A DNA stretch of 64,000 nucleotides. Source: Atkinsonella hypoxylon (lineage: Eukaryota > Ascomycota > Sordariomycetes > Hypocreales > Clavicipitaceae). The notes under the pieces are model-generated. The model was not told where the DNA came from and searched no databases. It saw only the letters and a program-made list of their open reading frames with translations. The stretch covers positions 150,201 through 214,200 of the forward strand of contig JFHB01000035.1 in the NCBI GenBank assembly GCA_000729835.1, given 5' to 3'. The first letter of the stretch is position 1. Each line of letters opens with the position of its first letter. The position numbers were made by a program, and so were the translations under genes. Shown here piece after piece: positions 44,013 to 55,625 of the stretch.

Positions 44013-47000
44013 GAATGGTAACTTTCTTGTAGTGCAGAAATGCGGTGGCGTATAGCCTGTATCCGCCGAGGACGCCTCAATCAAGATCCGTCGGTTGATC
44101 AATGCTTTAACCAGAGATAAGCTATTAATCTGAGCTCCAGTGCTAGCCACCTGATACCACCGCTCCATCTTTCGCACAGTCGGCTATGGCAATAACGGCC
44201 TGTCGGGTATGGGACCGTCCATTCCTTGCCGTAGCAGGCTATCATGCCTCTCTCTACGCAGACCACGCGAGGGCCTGAGCCCGATGGGGCTGTACAAAGG
44301 AATTATAAAGGACTGTTTGCCTCTGCGCTCTCGAATTGACATTGGATTATGCCACATATCTTGTTCTTCCTTTACGCGAATAGAATACGCAGGGTTTACG
44401 AGAACAATGCACATATACCAATCTGATAAGATGCTTTTGCAAGAAGGGCATGACTTGATTGTCATTGGGACCGGTATGTTTTCGCCACAAATGATTGTTT
44501 TGATTTCTTCACTCCCTTGTAGAAGACTATTGGCGCAAGAGCCCAAAAACCCAAAAAAAAAAAAATCAGTATAAAAACAGGAAGAAAAAAGAGGGAAAAA
44601 AAAAAGAGAGAGAGAGAGGCATATTGCTAACTTGCTGGAATCCCAAAAAACACAGGCTGGTATGGACTCGCTTTTCTTTGCATAAGAAGGGCAGGGCGAC
44701 AGGGCGAAGGGGGTGAGAATTCGAGTGAGTTCTTGCTGGTTTAGAGATGGTGTTTTCTGGGGAAACCCGAGGTTCTTTTCATGAAACTTTGAAAAAGTGA
44801 GACCCGCTGAAGCGCGTTCGCAACCAGTCATAGAGAATAAGACAGAATAAGAGAGGATGAGGGCTTAATTGGAACAAGGAATAGCTTGCCAGCTGTCGTC
44901 TTCTTCTGTTCGGCCTCTAAAAACGATAAGTTCAGCACCTGGGTGACGCTATTAATGCCCATTGGACTGAAACGGACTCAGCGGAGCTGGCGAGCACAGT
45001 TGCGGCGACGATGGTGTTGGTCTTTATCCTGAGCGTATCGTCTCTGGCCTGAGTCGATTGCCGAGGGTCAAGCTGTTCAGTGTCTCAGCCCGTTATATAC
45101 TCCGTACCTCCTGAGGAAGAACTGATGCCATGATATACAATCGGCCGTCTCGCCCAACAGACCGCGTTGGTCTGAAGATGTCAATCAAGCACATGCCGTA
45201 AACGAGATCTCAAACGGTCTTATAACCAGAAGATACCCAAGCGAATCCAGTGTCGGTGCGTCGCCGTGCTTTAATCGAGCGGTTACCTTCATTCCGGCAC
45301 ACTCATGCTACTTTCCAAGCCGTCATCTTTGTACGAGATCATTCCGCGTCAAGTGTCAACCACACTAGCAATTCCAAGATCTGTGGCCCTTGATGCGCGC
45401 CCTTTTTCCACGACAAGGTAATATAAGACGGAGTTGATGTCTATCTCCCACCGGATATCTGTTCAAGTACTCCAATCCGCATCTCATATTCAACTCGGCA
45501 CGAGCAGCTGCAGCGCGTTTCTTAGCAGCCAGCAAACAGTATTTGCTCCAAGTCTGTGACCATGTACTCGGATGGTGTGGCTATGACTCTGCGTCATAGA
45601 GTCGCCTAATGGACAGTACTGAGCAAGAGGGCCAATGCCACAGCTTTTTTTTTTTTTTTTTTTCTTTTTTTTTTTTTTTTTATTTCAGCTGCGCTTATCG
45701 ATGACTGAAGATGTAGCATCATGAATGTAAGCTTATTGGGACGTCTATCATATACTGAGGTAACTGAAGGAGATGCGAAAGGCTTAGCGATGTGCCAACC
45801 AGCAACACGCGGCCGCGTAAGGAGCGTCATTATTGTATGTGAGTGACGGCCTTTCACGAAGGAAGTCGTGGTTCCAAATATGTTTCAGTAAAGACTAACT
45901 CTGACTATGTCAGTAGCCGCAGCCTCAAGGCAAAGTTGAGGAGTCTGGAGGCATCCGGAGCACAATCTTTGGCCAACAATCCTGAAAACAGTGTAATACT
46001 CGCAATTTCAAGATGGGATCCCTCAGCTCGAGAGGGTGGTACACCGTCGTCTCACTCATCAGACTCCTCCATTACTTTAATCCAGGCCTATTCTCGGATG
46101 AGAGGCCTGCCGCCACACTCAAGTCGGTGAAGTCGCAGAGACACATCACCACCGTTGATTCAACCGGACGAAGCACCCTCGCCACTTTCCGCGATGAACT
46201 CCAGCTTAATCGTCCTTTCGTCATTGTGAATCCCGATGAATCTCCTCTATGGCTTGGATGCAGCTGTGCAATATATTGCCCATTCAATCCTGCGAACCAC
46301 TGGCCCGAGGAATAAACCGAGGTGCAAGGGTTGCACGCTGCCAAGATGGCATTCCCGACGAGATGCTTTACTTCGTGAAACCCGATCGTGAGTAATACGA
46401 CGTTGCAATCTTTATCAAACGACTTTAGCAAAGTCTTAATGCAGGCATCGTCCAGACATTTCTGACAACAGCATGTCTGCATTCCTACCAGAATCCTTCC
46501 TGTGCGTTCGACTTGCATCTTCTCTCTCCCAGGTATCTTCTTCCTCTGCTCGCGGCCTCTTTGCTTTCAACCAGCTGTGCGAGTCGCGCGATTTCCTCTC
46601 GGTCTGGCTGATGACAGGGCTTCAAATTCCCATGAAGAACCTGTTCGCCGGAATTACCTGCTGGCCACGTAATTCGTCTACGCACTTACAGTGGTTAGCA
46701 GAGGGTCTACATCGATCTCTGCGGTCAGTGTCGAGCACTGCATCGCGCTTTTTCATTTTGCAGTGAGATTCATAAAGACTTTGCTCCAGGACATGGAGAC
46801 TGAGCAATATGATTAGTTCCATGGAACGGATAGGATGGTGCAGGATCACGACGATGGTGAGACCTAGTCTGGACTCGACTTTGGCATTACAAGCATCTCA
46901 TAAGCGCCATGCAATCGCTTCGAAAGCTCGAGCCTCATTTATCAATGTACGAGTTCGAGGAGAAAAGGGGAAACACATCTGAGGCGGCCGACCTGCAAGC

Positions 47001-48351
47001 TTCGCACCGCTTGTCTGGAACCGGCGGCCGGGGGGATCTGCTTTGGCTGCGAACATAGAGAGGAGCTGTCGATTGTATATTCAAGCTACAGCTGCTATAG
47101 GTAGTTGTTTGAAAACCCAAATTCCCTGTGTTTAGGTGTATGCGTACTCTTAGCAGTTCAGCAGGGCAGATACGCAAGGTAGGACGCAAAAAAGGTTTCA
47201 TCAGAGACATTTATTTGAAAGGTCTGCATCGGCAAGATTTTTCCCGCCTCAGTGCTTGACTCTAATAATTGTCTTCATCATATGAATGTCCAACTATCTT
47301 TGCGATTAACGAGCGAAGTCCAAAAGAACAAACTTCCCATGAAGTTCAAGAGTGATAAAAAAGGACTTTTTTTTTTGGCATCGCCAACAAGCAGTGATAG
47401 GGACTGTTGACCCCCTCGCCTCAAGAATAAGCCCCATCGAGTAACTTTGATACGAGACCAAAGCAATCGCATATCTATCAACCTCGACAACATATCCTTA
47501 GCGCCCGATGCCACAACTCATGTCATCACACGGCTACCCATCATTCGAGGCCGTCTGCTCGTGGCCAAAGGTCCAAGCCGCATCATCCCAACGCGGACTC
47601 ATATCTTCGTCCATAGGGGTCGAGAGACGCAAGACCCAGTTTCGGCAAGAGCTCGCAGGAACGAATGTAGCGATGGGCAGGGCGGATACCCACGAAGAGG
47701 GCCAAGATGCCAAAGGTCAGCCGCAGTGCTTCTATGGCGGCGCGTTTCCGCAAGCTCCGAGACGGAGGCGTCCGGGGACTTTCTCCCAAAGCATGAATTC
47801 GATTTGATTCCGAGACGGAAGGCCTAGGCCGAGCATCTCTGTGTGAAAGCTTCGAATAGCGATTTGTTGAGCGAGGGGGTGGAGAGATAAGAAAAAGGAA
47901 AGAGCAGAGTCCAGTCGTGCAAAGTTGAAATTTTATTTAGCTGGGCGGGCCCACATCAACCACCAGCTGGGCCAAGCATGCCTGACATGCATCCACAGGG
48001 GTGGACCGTGGGCCGGGCCAATCAATTGTCGCGTCGAAGAAAGCTGGGCTGTGCCTTTTGTGCCTGCGAGATTCCAAGTATAACTAAACTGAAAGCGCTT
48101 CGCTCGACTACCCACACATAATTCCTTTGTGCGGGAAAGGACAGTCGGCCGTTCGTATCTTTCTCTGCCAACTGGGAGAAACCCTTCAATAGAGGCAACA
48201 GCTGGATGCGCGAGTCTTAAGCGACGTGCGCACACCGAAGCTAGGGCTCGTTGACATCTCGACTTGGCCTCGTGCCCGCGAACCTCGACAAACTAGCAAC
48301 TGCACCACCCGTCTAGCTTAGCGTTCTGTCCGACACTCGAAATCACACATC
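44013..48351. other. 4.3 kb without a recognised gene
   Basis: The longest open frame (44184-44831, minus) is rich in simple sequence and shows no family features. There are A tracts near 44560 and 44597, a double T tract at 45645-45681, and a TACTCCGTA motif at 45098-45106. Frames at 46013-46315 and 46473-46766 are weak. The last 500 bp should contain the RAE1 promoter. I could not identify a gene on either strand. Confidence 0.5.
45645..45681. repeat. Double poly-T tract
   Basis: Nineteen T, one C, then seventeen T. Confidence 0.9.
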
Positions 48352-49580
48352 ATGTCTGGAATTTTCGGGTCGGCCAGCAGCTCGTCATCAACTAATACTA
48401 TTGGAGATCTCAAATCCGACGTAGCACTCAGCGATCCGCCTACCGATACCATCTCCGACCTCAGTTTTTCACCCACCCCCAATGGACCCGATTTCCTCGC
48501 CGTGTCCAGCTGGGACAACAAGGTTCGAATCTACGAAATTGCGCAAAATGGCCAAAGCCAAGGCCGACACGCGTACGAGCACTCGCAGCCCGTGCTGAGC
48601 TGCGACTTCTCCAAGGTAAGTCACCAGCAACCGACTGCTCCGCCGAATCTTGTCCCGCGCAGCTCCAAAATCTAAATGCTTTCCCCCCTCTACAGGATGG
48701 AACCAAAGTAGCCTCGGCCGGAGCAGACAAGAATGTCAAGGTCTGTGACTTGGCCTCTCAGCAAGATATCATCATTGGTGCACACGACCAACCAGTTCGA
48801 GCTTGTCGGTTCTTCGAGAGTGGCGGTGCTCCTATGATTGTTTCCGGCTCTTGGGACAAGACGATCAAGTACTGGGACCTAAGACAGCAGGGCCAAGCAG
48901 CGGCGACTGTATCATGCCAGGAGCGCGTATACACCATGGATGTCAGAGACAACCTGTGCGTTGTTGGCACCGCAGACCGGTACATTAATGTTATTGACCT
49001 GCGGAATCCGTCCAAGTTCTACAAGACACTTCAGAGTCCCCTCAAATGGCAAACGCGTGTTGTCAGTTGCTTTGCCGACTCTGCAGGCTTCGCTATCGGT
49101 AGCATCGAGGGCCGTTGCGCAATCCAGTATGTTGAGGACAAGGACTCCAGGTAAGCTGACGATCAAGTGCTCACTGTTTATGTAAAATCTGTCCGTTGCA
49201 CAAAGCTGATACCTCGCTCTAGCTCCAACTTCTCATTCAAGTGTCACCGGGACCCTGCTGTCAACAACGTCGTCAATGTGCATGCCGTCAATGACATCTC
49301 CTTCCATCCCGTCCACGGAACCTTTAGCACCGCCGGTTCAGACGGCACATTCCACTTCTGGGACAAGGATGCCAAGCACCGTCTTAAGGGATACCCCAAC
49401 GTTGGAGGTAGCATTACAGCCACGACTTTCAACAAAAGTGGTAGCATCTTCGCTTATGCTGTCGGTTACGACTGGAGCAAGGGCTATCAGCACAACACGC
49501 AGAACTATCCGATCAAAGTAATGTTGCATCCTGTGACGAACGACGAGTGCAAGCCACGACCATCAATGAAGAAGAGGTAG
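48352..49580 (+). CDS. RAE1: mRNA export factor Rae1/Gle2
   Basis: Rae1/Gle2 is a seven-bladed WD40 propeller that binds the Nup98 GLEBS motif at the nuclear pore and supports poly(A) RNA export. Exons 48352-48615, 48696-49150 and 49223-49580 give 358 residues, the family length. Diagnostic blocks are PPTDTISDLSFSP, LAVSSWDNKVRIYE, SAGADKNVKVCDL, VSGSWDKTIKYWDLR, SIEGRCAIQYVE and the late NDISFHPVHGTFSTAGSDGTFHFWDKD and YAVGYDWSKGY. Introns are short and canonical. No residue appears missing. Confidence 0.96.
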
Positions 49581-50086
49581 GCGGCAGGGTAATCTACGGT
49601 TGCAAATCATAAACAAGAGAAGGCAGTGAACAATTGCAGAGAAATTGAGTCGGTATGTGGAAAGCTGAGACAGGGCCAAAGAAGTGTTATATTATCACGA
49701 TCCAGATGATACCTTTTATGAGTCAATTTGATTTTTTTTTTTTTTTGAAAAAACAAAGCGACAAACATAAAATCGCGGAGCGGAACACGTGCTGTTGCAT
49801 GGCATAATCACATCATTCTTTAACATTATATCGAGACAAACTTGTTCGCTGCAGCAGAGCAGGCATGATTTGTGCAGTACGAATAGATTTTTGAATTAAA
49901 CCAGTTATTGGCGACTAGCGCACTGTATTGTGTCAGAACATACTAGAGCACGAAATTGCTAAAATTAACAGCGCTCATATATAGCAAAGAAAACGTCGTG
50001 TTACATCCCATGCTTCACCGTGCTGGTCCCGTTATGTTTTGTCATGTCATGATTGATCGTGGGGAGGCATGCGGACGGATTGCTTC
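49581..50086. other. Convergent intergenic region
   Basis: Between the 3' ends of RAE1 (plus) and the next gene (minus). A T tract lies at 49733-49746; no gene seen. Confidence 0.6.
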
Positions 50087-50867
50087 TCAGGAATCCTTCT
50101 TGGGCGCTCCAAAGACATCCTCAACCATGCCTTTCCAGATATCGCGAATCATGCCACCACGATCCGGCTCCTCTTGCGGCTGACTGCTCTCGTCATACAA
50201 GAACTTGAGCTCAATGCCATCGAGGCCAATGCCCTCCACGCCAGCGTTTGGAGCACCAGGGATCACGTTATCTGGGTTGGCCGCTACAATAGTCACCTCC
50301 GGCATGGCAGTCATCTCAGAGGCAATGGGATCGTGACCGTGGGCAGCAGCATAGTTATCTGGTATGAGGGGAACGCGAGGGCCAGGATCGGGCTCTGATG
50401 CATCAAAGGAGCTCATTGAGGGGAGGACGGTGGCGTCGATGTGCGTTGCGGAGGTGCGCATTGCAGATGGGGCGGACGAGTGGAAGGTCTGCATTAGGGG
50501 CTTTGGGCGGTCGGCGAGGGAAGGCTGGGGCGTTGGCCGGTGAGCGGTTGCAAGGCCACGATGGGACTAGGAGAAGTGGTTAGTTAGCGCGACGATTCTC
50601 CTCATGATGACCTTGCGTTTGGTTCTTCCCGACGGGCTGAAAAGACGACACGTCTTCCAGTTTGATGGAATTCGGAAAAGGACGTACATCTGGGTGCTCA
50701 TGACTCCTCCGGTTGTGCAATAGCTCTGCATACTTGGGCATGAGCGATGCCCCGGCGCTGTGAGATGAGCTGTCGAGGACGGGCGTGGTAGACCGAGCTC
50801 TCACAGCTGACGGGGAGCTGCTCAGCGCTCTGGCGATCTTGGACATGGGAGCTGTGACACGCGACAT
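50087..50867 (-). CDS. Conserved fungal protein of unknown function, probably mitochondrial
   Basis: Exons in transcript order 50867-50688 and 50566-50087 (GTACGT donor, CCTAG acceptor, phase 0) give 219 residues. The N-terminus MSRVTAPMSKIARALSSSPSAVRAR is Arg/Ser-rich without acidic residues, as in mitochondrial presequences. MPKYAELLHNRRSHEHPD follows. The C-terminal part has VPLIPDNYAA, VTIVAANPDNVIPG and GIGLDGIELKF. I do not recognise a named family. It is convergent with RAE1. Confidence 0.7.
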
Positions 50868-52384
50868 TGTGTCAGGTCTGACCAGAAAACGAGGTATGGG
50901 CAAGTATTCAAGATGGGAAAAGGTTGTAAGATGAGAATTATTCTATCTTCTTGAATAAAGATTAGAATAAAACAAAGAGTCGAATGGATGGCATATGGTC
51001 TTTGAGAGAGGATCAGTGGGATGGAAGAAATGGCAATGGGTTGCTGGAAATATGCTCGAGGGGCCCGTTGAGTATGACTACACCGGTCTTCTGAAGAGCG
51101 CCCTGAAGAGCGCCCATTGGGTGGGACAAGACAGGGACAAGGAAGCTTGTTGAGCTCACAGGAAGCGGCTTGGCGGAGTAGTTGACTAGGTAAGGTAGCT
51201 AAGTGTGGTGACGACGAAACGGTCCCGGAGCACAATGAGCAATCATGGGCAGGGCGGCTGAGTGAACGACGACGAACAGGTTGGCAGATAACTAACTACT
51301 GGGCAAACGCAGTTCGATGGCGCAGCGTGACAAGAATTCACTGAAGTGAGGCGGGTGCACGCAAGGATGGACGAAGGGATGCGTTGAGGCACGCGCGTTG
51401 TCATCATGTCGTCTCGCTAGAATCTCACCAGACATCCCCATCCCTACCTCATTGATTGGATTACGGAAAAGGCGGCCGTTTCGGCGGACGGTGCCGCAAG
51501 TATCTTGCCAATTGGTTCGTCATGGTGGCGGATTCAAGGCTGGGACAAGTGCAGATGGATGGTCTTCCCCTCCGACTCAGAGATGGTGGCAGCTTACGCA
51601 GCTGGCGGCCGGCCAGCAAGAGGTCGGGCGATAGACTAGACCAGACTGGGAAATTTGGGCATTCAACCAATTGATCCTTGTAGGAACAGCACAGCTCAAC
51701 AAAACAAAACAAAATAGAATAAAGGAAAATGATCGAAACTGAGGGCCCCTTGCCGTGGTTTCAAAACCAGAACGGCACCAAGAGGGCTTAGCTTGACTGC
51801 CGGGGTGGAATGGAATGGCCATCTCGGATGGCTGCGCAGCTATGATTCGATCGTGGCGGCAAGTTGCGCTGCTTGGTCAGCATGGGTACAAAGTATGGCC
51901 AAAATAAGCAAGACCTCTCATCTCTTTGAATCGCGCTTCATAGTTAGTGGTGAGGCTTTGAAGGAGTATATAATGCAGCATATCACCATCTTTCCCGCAT
52001 GGCATGACCGTTGACCTTGGACTAACTATTGCTCCTCTATGCTGAAGTTAGGGGTAAAACTTGAAACACCATGCATTGGCCAATAAGAAAGAGCTTACTA
52101 CAATTGAATGCATTTATCTCGCACTTGAGAAACCGAATAATTGCGAGAGCCAGGCTGTTTTGTCCTGAACTTGAGCTGCCTTCGTCGCCTATTGTTTCTC
52201 TACCAACCCGGCAGCTGCTGTCACTGGCACACAGATGGCAGCCGCCGCCCTGATATGCTTATATTGTCAACTGCCATCAATGCCTTGATTCCATCTTCTT
52301 CCAGCCTGTACGCAACATATTTTCTCCTCCTTCATCTCCCGTTCAATCAAACTGCGAGCTCTTGTTACCATAATCCTTCGAACC
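50868..52384. other. 1.5 kb divergent intergenic region
   Basis: It lies between two start codons (minus gene at 50867, plus gene at 52385), so it holds both promoters. No gene is recognised in it. Confidence 0.5.
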
Positions 52385-54326
52385 ATGGCTGACACAGGTC
52401 TGCAGATGGCCTGCATGGTAAGAATGATCGTATTCGTTCAACTGTGCTCTTACTGAATGCTCTCACTGCAGGCCGACCTCGGACGCCAAAGACAAGACGA
52501 GCTTCCTTTGAGTGGCAAGGAGGGCAAACGCCCTTCGTACGAGCCAACTGGACGAAATGGCACAGGACACTATGCTCCAGCCTTGAAACAAGGCTTGACA
52601 AATGCATGGAAAGGTGAGGCCCAAGACTTCTCTCTTTCCCTGTAGTCATTTTTACTAAGAATCCTCTGTCAGTTCAGATTCAGGATGAGGAATCAGCAGA
52701 GATGCAAGGCCTCGCAATTGGGGATAGTCGCCCTTGGGCCAAAATTGCAGAGAGATACATTAGCCAGAATCAGGCTGCTACGTGAGTATTGTTGCTGTAT
52801 TCCCTCTTTTACTTTGTTATTATCGTTGGAGAGGTCAGCACTGATGTTTCGGTCGTAGGGCTCCTCCGGTCATTAGGCAGGAGTCTCAAGGACGAAAACG
52901 AGTCAAGGCAGCAGATGATGCTGCTGATGCAGCAGTCGGACAGCTTGGCGGCCTTGTCCCTCCCGGGGGTGTCGTAGTTCGGTTACCTCCTCCGCCTCAA
53001 CAGCCACTAGGTTTCTCCAAAGAGACGTCTGGAAGCAGGCATGGTAGTTATAATCAAATTCAGCCTGAAGGGAAGCCCGCGTCAAAAAATGAGAGCTTGA
53101 ACAAGCCCAAGCCTGAGAACAAGTCCGAAATTCACACCAATAGCGCCATCGAACCAGTCCTCACCACAGCCACGCTTCCCATACGACCAAAGCCAGCTGT
53201 GTCTGAACACATAGTCTATAAGGGCTTATGCAAGTTGCTGAGTCCGACGACCAACATTGTTGTAACATGTGCCCTAAAGATACAAAAGAACAGCGATACT
53301 GCCCTACTTGTCCTATCAGCGGTGGGGAGGGAAGAAAAACTGCATAACGTGTTGGATCTTTCTGCGCCTGGAATTCATCATGACTGCTGCCTAATTCGCT
53401 CCAAGGACAAGGACAGCAGTTTGCACTATAATTTGCAGTATCCCAACGTCTCTGATGCCAAGAAATTCAGACTCTATCTAGAATCTCTTCAGAAAGCCGC
53501 TGCCCGGACAATCGGCTCGAACAAGACGAAAAGCAAATCCTCCAGTGTCGGCATTCCCGCCAACTCCAAGCCCCCCTCGTCAAGCAAAATTGTCCCAACA
53601 GAATGCTCTGCCGTCAATGAGGAGCCCAAGTTGGTGGATGTGGAACCATCGCCGGTCTCTGGTATAGAGACAAAGGAACCAACGATAGAAGACGCCGCAG
53701 AGATGCTCTTCGATCTCATTGAGAGAATTCTTCCGGTAGCAGCTGCAGCTGGTCTTAACGTATCAGAAGATGCCATATCTGACATTGAGGAGACTGCAAT
53801 CGACAACTGGCTTCAAAGGGGATTTCTCAAATCCGAAACTGACGACATGAGATCGGAGCTCCTTGATCTGCTTCGAATTCTCGTGCGCATTAAGCGCAAG
53901 GCCGAGTCGCGAAAGCAAGCTGTCCAACCACAGACGGTCATACATTCTCTGCAGGACTTCGAAAGCAGTGGTTCCAAGTCCCAGCGTATTCAATACACGC
54001 CTTCTGAGATACAGAAACTATCAAACATCAAGGCTCCATCTCCAAATGGTCTTCACAAGGCAATCATCACTCCTCTCCGCACCCCAAACACCGCCATTCA
54101 CTCTCCGGCTGCTATTGTCACTGACATATCGAAACATAAAGCTTGGCTGAATAGCCAGCCTGAGCTGATGAAGGAAGGCACTGCGATGAGTACACCTCCA
54201 ACGTCTAATATGGAGAGAGGCAACGTTAAACAAGATAACCCGTCAATCCTCACATCCGTGAATATGAGCGAGATCTCTCTACCCCAGGCTCCTTCTGCAG
54301 CAAAAGGTCTAGGTACGTCGCGATAG
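52385..54326 (+). CDS. Conserved fungal protein of unknown function (four exons, 583 residues)
   Basis: Exons 52385-52417, 52472-52613, 52673-52781 and 52859-54326 close in phase; the first exon is only 11 codons. The N-terminal 45 residues end in ALKQGLTNAWK and are followed by PWAKIAERYISQ, RKRVKAADDAADAA and VVVRLPPPPQQP. A globular segment around residues 200-310 (VYKGLCKLLSPTTNIVVTC ... SLHYNLQYPNVSDAKKFRLYL) looks like a PH/EVH1-type beta sandwich. A C-terminal helical part (AAEMLFDLIERILPVAAAAGL) and a Ser/Pro-rich tail ending GLGTSR complete it. I cannot name it; the globular domain suggestion is inference from pattern only. Confidence 0.75.
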
Positions 54327-54617
54327 GCTCGCGGCTGACCAGCGGGAAGACACACACTAGTGGCATGAAAAAGGTGCTGCACTCTGAAGCTTTCGGCGTA
54401 GCAAAAGAGATGCTATATTTCCTCAACGGGTTTCCTCTGGTGGGACAAGGTTTGCGAATCGGAGACAGAAAATTGGAAGCATCGGTGACGATATATAGAT
54501 TGAAATCCCTTCGAGGAGTCATAGTTTGCTCATTTAATTGACCAAGGCGGTTGAATGCACATGAGACGCGCAGAGATGGATCAAACATCAAATGATGAAT
54601 GTATTACGTTGAGTGTA

Positions 54618-55074
54618 TCACGCTGGCTTTGGGTTTACCAACTTTTGCCGACATTTTTTTCGATAAGATTCCAGCAGCTGTCGAAGATCATTATCGATTG
54701 AAGCTGCCCCATTGTTTTCAAAGGCTTGATTCACCAAGTCAATGCCGTCCTTGAATCGTCTGTAGAAGTATAGTTCTTCAACAGCATGGGCGACCTCTTG
54801 GGCGCGCATCTTGTTTATGCCAGGCTTAAGAGGTAGCTCCACATGCTCGTATAGCTGATAACAGTTGTCAGCGAACAGTTCGAGGTCCATAGATATTCCA
54901 AGTGCATCACGGGATAGAACGCACATTCCCATTTTCTACCTTCACGCAGTAACAGTCTTTAACAGACTGGAACTCATCCTCTGTCTGGCCAGTTCTGTCG
55001 GATTTTCTCTTTACGGGATCGACGTCCTCGTCAGAAATCTCGATGTTGAGTATATCATTATCTTCTTCGTCCAT
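54618..55074 (-). CDS. Small conserved fungal protein of unknown function (two exons)
   Basis: Exons in transcript order 55074-54925 and 54854-54618 (GTGCGT donor, TATCAG acceptor, phase 0) give 128 residues. The N-terminus is acidic (MDEEDNDILNIEISDEDVDPVKRK); the C-terminal half is helical (AHAVEELYFYRRFKDGIDLVNQAF ... LRQLLESYRKKCRQKL), like a single helical-repeat pair. I recall similar fungal proteins without an assigned function. It is divergent from the PRXL2-like gene, with the large palindrome between them. Confidence 0.7.
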
Positions 55075-55625
55075 AGTTTACAAAGGTGCTTGCTGGGATC
55101 CTGAGTGAGAAGGGAAAAAGTACGTCGCAACCCCGCAGTGGAGATAAGAGGGACTGTCAAATGCAACATTGAAAATGCCAGCGGTCTCGACTTGACATCA
55201 GACAGCTTCAGCCGATGATGGGGTATGACCGCGAATGAGAAATAAAGGCGCAGCTGTCTTTTTTAATACCAAGACGTTTTGATTAGACCATCTGTCGCGT
55301 CTCATTGAGCGAGCTGCTGTAATATTAACGCAAATAAATCATCGACTGTTGTGTTGTTGCAGGGTAAGTGACTAGCTACCTACCTACCTAGGTACCTCGG
55401 TACCTAGGTAGGTAGGTAATTGGCGGTTTCGGCCTGACTGCACTGCACGGCACTACTCCCTCCGTATGTACATTAGGTAACTAGCCTGCCACGAAACTTG
55501 GAAGCTTCTAAACACCCCAACAGCCCCTGATTCGCATCAAGCATCTTGGCATCGTGATTTGCTCTTGTCGAGAAAATACATTTCTGTCCTATTGATTTTT
55601 TTCGAATTTCGGTTCGCAAAGATAC
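55075..55625. promoter_or_regulatory. Divergent promoter containing a 42-bp palindrome
   Basis: These 551 bp separate the starts of two divergent genes. The dominant feature is the palindrome at 55377-55418, roughly 300 bp upstream of the minus gene start and 210 bp upstream of the plus gene start. Confidence 0.55.
55377..55418. repeat. Perfect 20-bp inverted repeat with 2-base spacer
   Basis: Left arm 55377-55396 (three TACC units then TAGGTACC) is exactly complementary to right arm 55399-55418; the spacer is TC. It could extrude as a cruciform or form a long hairpin in RNA, or bind a dimeric protein several times. The arms are built of ACCT/AGGT units. Confidence 0.95.

Noticed and set aside
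44184..44831. Minus-strand frame of 215 codons as a possible gene
   Set aside because: Contains Phe/Ser runs from A and GA tracts, no recognisable domain and no good splice or start context; treated as chance.
48523..48535. GGTTCGAATC resembling a tRNA T-loop
   Set aside because: It lies inside a Rae1 exon and no acceptor or anticodon arm surrounds it.
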